A DNA stretch of 64,000 nucleotides from positions 59,914,318-59,978,317 of the forward strand of contig NW_026262593.1 in NCBI RefSeq assembly GCF_021869535.1, read 5' to 3'. Shown here in pieces: positions 58,102 to 64,000 of the stretch. The notes beneath the pieces are model-generated. The model was not told the DNA's origin. It saw only the letters and a list, made by a program, of their open reading frames with translations, and searched no databases. Made by a program: the position numbers and the translations under genes. How positions within the stretch are numbered: the first letter of the stretch is position 1; each line of letters opens with the position of its first letter. Source of the stretch: Mytilus californianus. Lineage: Eukaryota; Mollusca; Bivalvia; Mytilida; Mytilidae.

Positions 58102-58173
58102 GTCCCTAAACCACAACAAAATTGCAACACTTGACGTTAATCTCTTTAAAGGTTTGACGGCTCTTAATAAATT
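58102..58173 (+). CDS. LRR exon 1 (one 24-residue leucine-rich repeat)
   Basis: Acceptor TTTTACAG ends at 58101 and donor GTAAGT starts at 58174. The 72 nt start with one base of a split codon and end with two. Translation SLNHNKIATLDVNLFKGLTA and on to LNKL fits LxxNxIxxLxxxxFxGLxxLxxL. Joined to the next such exon, the split codon TT+G gives the leucine that begins the next repeat. 72-nt exons with phase-2 introns, one per LRR, are typical of LGR/relaxin-receptor-type genes, including molluscan GRL101-like receptors. That assignment is inference, since no other domain is in view. Confidence 0.8.
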
Positions 58174-59065
58174 GTAAGTAACTTGATTCCACAAATAGTA
58201 ATTGACTTCTCGTGTTACTGGTTTGCTCTGGCAATGATTTAACTCATCTTTTTGAAAAAGTTGGCCATTTTCCTCCAAAGATGTATTAATTTGTGTCAAT
58301 TTGATTTTGTTTTATATGTAAAGTGAACATTTTAAAGGAATAACAAATAAGGACCCTTAGATTTATGTTATTGGATTACTGAGTTAAGGGGATAGGAATT
58401 TTAACAACGGAGAGGATTCTCTGTATCTGTTAAGACAAGATAGTTTACAGTAGCAGAGATGACAAAATTCTTGTCAAATTGAAACCAATCCTTAATAAAG
58501 AGGAATAGCATTATCGATCTGGTGCTATATATTTGTACATTTTATTAGTACAATGTAGTGCATATTTTCAGAACGATAAGAGTATTTGCCCTTGGACGAT
58601 TTTAGTTTGACATTCTTATATTTTGCACATCAATAATATGAAGATTATATGAAGCTGCTGAATATATATCATAGTCATTTCTTTTTTTTCTTTTTGAAAA
58701 CCATCTCCACTATTCATATAAATGAATAATTTTTTTAATTATTAAATTTAGTACTATATCTAAAAAATAATCAATAAGAGTTGACAAAACAGTTTAAGAT
58801 CATCTGAATTCTTACTTTCTTGTAATGTCCTATCTTAGGGTAATCAACCGGATTCCATTTTAATATAAAACATGCATTAACAAATATCGAAATGTTACGA
58901 TAAAATTCTGATTGTGATAAAGAGATGTCGATATAAAGCTGATTTGAAATTTGTTCATTTACAGTTCTAAAACGGTATCTCATCTGGCAAACTTTTCGTT
59001 ACTAACTACTGAATGAGAAAGGCAGAAAATTATCAGACCAATATCACCCCCCCCCAAAAATATTT
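58174..59065 (+). repeat. Duplicated intron block after LRR exon 1
   Basis: Matches 61,634-62,530 almost throughout ('gaataacaaataaggaccct', 'ggtgctatatatttgtacat', 'aacagtttaagatcatctga', 'gaatgagaaaggcagaaaat'). Shorter matches follow LRR exons 3 and 4. This is paralogous intron, with no further exon that I can support. Confidence 0.8.
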
Positions 59066-59317
59066 TGGTAAAAAAACAATTAAATGAAAATGGTTATGCA
59101 AAATATGATATAAGCATAAAGAAATGTATGAGGTGCAAACGTACAACTAAAAATGTTGTGCCAGTATCCTTCGGATGCTATGTCTGTATGCACACAACTA
59201 CGTTCTACTTAACACCATCACCACTGACTATGGACCTAATTACCTGACGGGATAACTCAAAGACGTCAGACACATGTCAGAAGACCTCACGTTAAATCTT
59301 TCACACTGTTGTAAAAA

Positions 59318-60133
59318 ATAATCATTGAATTATTGTTTTTAAGTTCATCATTGGTAAAGCGGTAAAAAATGGTCATTGAATTATTGTATTCAAGTTCATC
59401 ATTGATAATGCGCTAAAAAATAATCATTGAATTATTGTACGCAAGTTCATAATTGATAATGCGGTAAAAAATAATCATTGAATTATTGTATTCTAGTTCA
59501 TCATTGATAATGCGGTAAAAATTTGTCACTGAATAATTGTATTCAAGTTCATCATTGATAATGCGGTAAAAAAATGGTCATTGAATTATTGTATTCAAGT
59601 TCATCATTGATAATGCGGTAAAAAATAATCATTGAATTATTGTACGCAAGTTCATAATTGATAATGCGGTAAAAAATAATCATTGAATTATTGTATTCTA
59701 GTTCATCATTGATAATGCGGTAAAATTGGTCATTGAATAATTGTATTCAAGTTCATCATTGATAATGCTGTAAAAAAATGGTCATTGAATTATTGTATTC
59801 AAGTTCATCATTGATAATGCGGTAAAATATGGCCTTTGAATTATTGTATTCAAGTTCATCATTGAAAATGCGGTAAAAAATGGTCATTGAATTATTGTAT
59901 TCAAATTCATCATTGATAATGCGGTAAAAAATAATCGTTGAATTATTGTATTCAAGCTCATCATTGATAATGCGGTAAAAAATAGTCATTGAAATATTCT
60001 ATTGAAGTTCATCATTGATAATGCGGTTAGATATGGTCATTGAATTACTGTATTAAAGTTCATCATTGATAATGCGGTAAAATATGGTCATTGAATTATT
60101 GTATTCAAATTCATCATTATTAATGCGGTAAAA
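59318..60133 (+). repeat. 51-bp satellite, about 16 units
   Basis: Unit 'gtcattgaattattgtattc' + 'aagttcatcattgataatgc' + 'ggtaaaaaa'. About 16 head-to-tail copies, with some higher-order repetition (the 59,371-59,530 pattern recurs at 59,576-59,730). It lies between LRR exons 1 and 2 and is absent from the other blocks. Confidence 0.93.
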
Positions 60134-61240
60134 CTGTATAGGAACAACCTTGATTTTTATATATTTAAGGGCAGACATTGATGGTTTTCTTCTTATAATA
60201 ATAATATAAGAAATAGATGAATAATAACTATTTATTATATTATAAAAATCTGTCAGAATGTTTCCAATATATCAACCAGTTTACAAACAGATATACTCGA
60301 CTTCCGTTGCCCCATTTTTGAATTGACGAAAATGCCAAATGTAATGACGAAATACGTTATGCTGTTTTGTAGGTACTTACATACTCAACAACAAAAAAAG
60401 TTCCCATATGTAGATGGTTTGCTGTCGTATTATATCACCCTATTATTTTCATTCATTTCTCAAGTAACATAAGATTTTGAGAAAACAATATATATAATCA
60501 GTGTTTTATCTTTTTAAAAAACGTTTTGCAATTTCCCCAAAGATATTTACCTATAGTTTGATATGTTTTGTATAATGTTTAGAGTTTACCATTTTCATGA
60601 AAATAAAAAGAAGGTGTTTTAAATTGATGCTTTTGAATAGATCAGGTAACTCAATGTCATCTGCATTTTGTCAATGGAGTGGTTACCTTGTTTCTTTTTA
60701 TAATGAAATAATTAACTGGAGAAGGGATGACAAACTGTTCATTATAATTGAGATTGACCCTTCCTTAAGTGGATAACCCTTATCGATCAAGTGGTATACG
60801 TCTGCTAGAAGTAATTCACATTTTGAGAACAACCAAAACATTGTACTTTATAATGCTTTGTATTTTACTCTTTCATTTCTATTCTCCTTTTCAAAAACCG
60901 TCTGTAATTTCAAAGAGAAATGTAGAAAATTTAGTTTTAATTTGATTTGGTATCATTTCTAGGAAATAAATAATAAGGACGTTTCGATTTATGTGATTTA
61001 GTTGCTGATATCACTTAGTTGATATGAATTTGATCAATGGAGAGGTTTCTCTATTTTTTTTTATGACAAGATAATTAACTGTTTCGTTGTGACTCTAAAA
61101 AGTATCGTAAGTTACTCCTGATTGAGAAACGCAAACCATTTGTAGACCAATATTAATTCCAAAAATATTAAAATGATAAAATGAGGGTTTCGATATCGAG
61201 GTCAACAGATGCGTATTAAAATACGCCAACACTGGTTATA
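60134..61240 (+). other. Partial LRR-block introns without a recognisable LRR exon
   Basis: 'accagtttacaaacagatat' (60,276) and 'caatggagaggtttctctat' (61,037) match the intron flanks of the other blocks, so one or two extra, decayed block copies are present. I searched for the 72-nt LRR pattern here and found none that is intact. Confidence 0.5.
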
Positions 61241-61561
61241 ACGAAGCTTTTGTGTGTTGTTAGTATGGTCTCTAATATAATTTTGTTTGTATTCAAATTT
61301 ATGATCGATTATGCGGTGAAACTGTCCAAAACCAGATTTTTTTTTAAAGATTTGTTAGCAGTACATGAACAAGTTATCTTTTGCATAAATCATTAAAGTC
61401 ATACATGAATAATACCTATTTGTGGTATAACAAAAATCTGTCTGTATGTATGTAATATTTCAACCAGTTTTCATACAGATACACTTTGTTATATTATGTT
61501 TGCATTGATGAATATGAAACAGTTTATGCAGAAAGACGTTTTAAAAGATACTATTTTACAG

Positions 61562-61633
61562 GTCCCTGAACCACAACCAAATTGCAACCCTTGACGTTAA
61601 TCTCTTTAAAGGTTTGACGGCTCTTAATAAATT
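61562..61633 (+). CDS. LRR exon 2
   Basis: Acceptor TTTTACAG ends at 61561 and donor GTAAGT starts at 61634. 72 nt, same phases as the exon at 58,102. It encodes SLNHNQIATLDVNLFKGLTA then LNKL, differing from LRR exon 1 at one residue. Flanking intron sequence is also duplicated (about 61,490-62,530 matches 58,030-59,065). The close identity suggests a recent block duplication. Confidence 0.82.
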
Positions 61634-62539
61634 GTAAGTAACTTGATTCCTCAAAACAATATTTGACTTCTTGTGTTGTTGGTTTGCTTTCGCAATGATT
61701 TAAGTTATCTTTTTGAAAAAAAGTTTACCATTTTCTTCTAAAGATGTTTTGATTTGTTGCAATTCAATTTTGTATTACATGTAAAGTGTACAATTTAAAG
61801 GAATAACAAATAAGGACCTTTAGATTGATGTTATTATTTTGCTGATATAAGTTAAGGAGATAGGAATTTTGTCAACGGATAGATTTTCCTGTATCTGTCG
61901 AAGACAAACTAGTTTACAGGAGCAGAGATGACAGAGTTCTTATCAAATTGAAACCAAACTTTAAAAAGGGAAATAGCATTGTCGATCTGGTGCTATATAT
62001 TTGTACATTTTTATTAGTAGTACATATTTTTAGAACGATAAAAATATTTGCCCTTTGGACTATTTAAGTTTGACATTCTTGTATTTTGCCCCAAAATAAA
62101 ATTGAAGATTATATGAAGCTACTGAATAAATATTATAGTCATTTTTCTTTTTCTTTTTGAAAACCGTCTCCACTATTCATATAAACGTATAAATTTTGTT
62201 TTTATTAAATTATGTACTGTATCTAAGAAATAATCAATAAGAATTGACAAAACAGTTTAAGATCATCTGAATTCTTACTTTCTTGTAATGTGTCCTACGT
62301 AAGGATAATCAACTGGATTCCATGTTAAAAAAAAACATGCATTTACGAATATCGAAATATTACGATAAAATTCTGATAGTGATAAAGTTCGGATGTTGAT
62401 ATAAAGCTGAAATGAAAATTGTTTATTTACAGTTATTAAACGGTATCTCATTTGGCAACGTTGACGTTTCTTACTATTGAATGAGAAAGGCAGAAAACTA
62501 TCAGACCAATATCACTTCCCAAAACAAATTTTTGGTCAA

Positions 62540-62801
62540 GGGGCCTCGGTGGCCGAGTGGTCTAAGTAGTAACTACTGTAATCACTAGCCAGTCAACACT
62601 GAGGTTGTGAGTTCGAACCCCGCTCATGCGGGTGCACTTGACTCCAATCTTAATTGACTAGGATTGTCAGTTTTCCTATCGAAGGTCGGTGGTTTTCTCC
62701 GGGCACTCCGGCTTCCTCCACCAATAAAAACTGGCAACCACGAAATAGCCCAAAAGCGGTGCTTAAAAGTGGCGTTAAAACACCAAAAATCAAAATCAAA
62801 T
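62540..62801 (+). repeat. tRNA-derived SINE, copy 3 (best preserved)
   Basis: A box 'ggtggccgagtgg' (62,549-62,561) and B box 'gagttcgaacccc' are intact RNA polymerase III promoter elements. The body has 'cggcttcctccaccaataaa', and the tail 'ggcgttaaaacaccaaaaat' then 'caaaatcaaat'. It is absent at the matching place after LRR exon 1 (about 59,065), so it inserted after duplication. Ser/Leu-type tRNA head by the GGCCGAGTGG signature. Confidence 0.88.
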
Positions 62802-62967
62802 CTTTTTGTTAATTTCTCAAGTAACACTTTTTATGCAATATTTCAACAAGTTTTCAATTAGATATTCTACACTCCCATTGTCTTTTTTTTCGTGGGTAAT
62901 TATGTTTGCAATGATGAATATGAAACATTTTATCCAGAAATACGTTTAAAAATTTGTTATTTTACAG

Positions 62968-63039
62968 GTCCCTGAACCACAACCAAATTGCAACACTTGT
63001 CGTAAATTTCTTCAAAGATTTGACTGATCTTAATGAATT
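62968..63039 (+). CDS. LRR exon 3
   Basis: Acceptor TTTACAG ends at 62967 and donor GTAAGT starts at 63040. 72 nt, same phases. It encodes SLNHNQIATLVVNFFKDLTD then LNEL. It keeps the LRR scaffold positions but has changed several variable residues (D to V, L to F, G to D, A to D), as expected on a binding surface or under relaxed constraint. Confidence 0.8.
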
Positions 63040-63647
63040 GTAAGTAACTCGATTCCACAAAACAATATTTGACTTCATGTGTTACTGGTTTCCTTTCGCA
63101 ATGATTTAACTTATCTTTTTGAAAATTTTTGCCATTTTCTTCCAAAGATATATTAATCTGTGTCAATTTAATTTTGAATTACATGTAAAACGTTCAATTT
63201 ATATGAATAACAATAAAGGACCTTTAGATTTATGTTATTGGATTGCTGATACAAAGTTAAGGGGCTAGGAATTTTGACAACGGAGAGGGCGGCAGAAAAT
63301 GCGAATTAAAATACGCCAATACTGGTTACGACGAAGCTTTTGTAAGTCGTTAATATGGTCTTTAAGATCATTTTGTTTATATTCAAGTTGATGATCAATT
63401 ATGCGGTTAAACTGTCCGAAGACTAGACCGAACATGTAAATGTTATCATTTGCATAAATCATTAAAGCCATACATGACTAACTTTTTGTTGTATTATGAA
63501 CATCTGTTATTATGTATGCCATATTTCAACCAGTTTTCAAACAGATATACTACACTTCCATTGGTATTCTTTTTCTAATATATTTGGATTGATGAATACG
63601 AAAAATTGTATGCAAATTAAGTTTTGAAAAAAAATAATATTTTACAG

Positions 63648-63719
63648 GCTCCTGCGTAACAACCAAATTGCCGCACTTGACGTAAATATCTTTAAAGGTT
63701 TGACGGCTCTGAAGGAACT
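63648..63719 (+). CDS. LRR exon 4
   Basis: Acceptor TTTTACAG ends at 63647 and donor GTAAGA starts at 63720. 72 nt, same phases. It encodes LLRNNQIAALDVNIFKGLTA then LKEL, the closest of the four to the canonical LRR consensus (LRNNQI). The gene must continue beyond 64,000. Confidence 0.82.
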
Positions 63720-64000
63720 GTAAGAAATTTGATTCCACAAACAAATGTTTGCCTTCATGTAATGATGGTTTTTTATCGCGATGATTTGATGTATTTTTTG
63801 CAAAACATTGCCATTTTTTCCCAAAGATATATATTAATTTTTGTCAATTCAATTTTGAATAACATGTAACATATTCAATTTTAAAGAAATAACACATTAG
63901 AACCTTTAAATTTATGTTATTGGTTTGCTTATATAGTTAAGGAGGTAGTAATTTTGTCAAAGGAGAGGTTTCCCTGTATCTTTTTATGACAATATAGTTT

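Noticed and set aside
57919..58134. 71-codon frame across the first LRR exon
   Set aside because: It reads the LRR exon in the wrong frame. The LRR frame is set by the splice sites at 58,102 and 58,173.
60370..60445. A fifth LRR exon after 'ttttgtag' near 60,370
   Set aside because: The frame lacks the LxxNxI and F-x-GL pattern and no GT donor falls at 72 nt.
62540..62630. A Ser/Leu-type tRNA gene
   Set aside because: A and B boxes are present, but the sequence continues into a SINE body, the acceptor stem does not close, and two diverged copies share the same body.

Overview
This window is nuclear DNA from a bivalve mollusc, most likely a mussel (Mytilus or a close relative). The DNA is AT-rich. 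Genes have short exons with GT-AG introns, and the introns are packed with repeats of the kind abundant in mussels: tRNA-headed SINEs, elements bounded by AGCTCACC hairpins, elements ending in a 'cggtcgtata' palindrome, MITEs and satellites. The organism call rests on recalled repeat signatures and was not checked by search.

Region 1 (about 1-32,540, + strand) holds the 3' portion of one large protein gene. I assembled 22 coding exons (1055 to stop 32358-32360). Every junction keeps phase, and together they give 1628 residues plus a stop. The product is a type I membrane protein. It has a long ectodomain of fibronectin-III-like modules and Cys-rich linkers, a furin-type RKKR site, a cadherin/CSPG-like 'IDTNDPP' module, two EGF-like domains, one transmembrane helix and a tail of about 215 residues. 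The N-terminus lies upstream of the window. I recognise the domain style but no named gene.

Region 2 (about 32,600-43,600) is a nest of repeats. Two copies of one roughly 560-bp repeat (D) each carry a different inserted element: E at 32,874-34,226, and C at 39,898-43,343. C itself contains B at 41,111-43,206. Comparing the two copies gives the insertion sites and order.

Region 3 (44,078-47,818) is a decayed non-LTR retrotransposon whose reading frame had a PHD finger, an endonuclease and a reverse transcriptase. It is broken by three stops and one frameshift. The stretch to 53,000 is mostly old repeats and sequence I cannot assign.

Region 4 (about 53,000-64,000) contains four 72-nt exons, each encoding exactly one 24-residue leucine-rich repeat in the same splice phase, on large duplicated blocks. 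They are too short to stand out as open frames. They look like part of an LRR receptor gene that continues past the right edge. Embedded here are a roughly 265-bp satellite interrupted by a 1690-bp inverted-terminal element, a CpG-rich block dense in GTAAACG/GTTAACG, a 51-bp satellite and a SINE that inserted after the block duplicated.

No rRNA, functional tRNA, CRISPR, promoter or origin could be supported.
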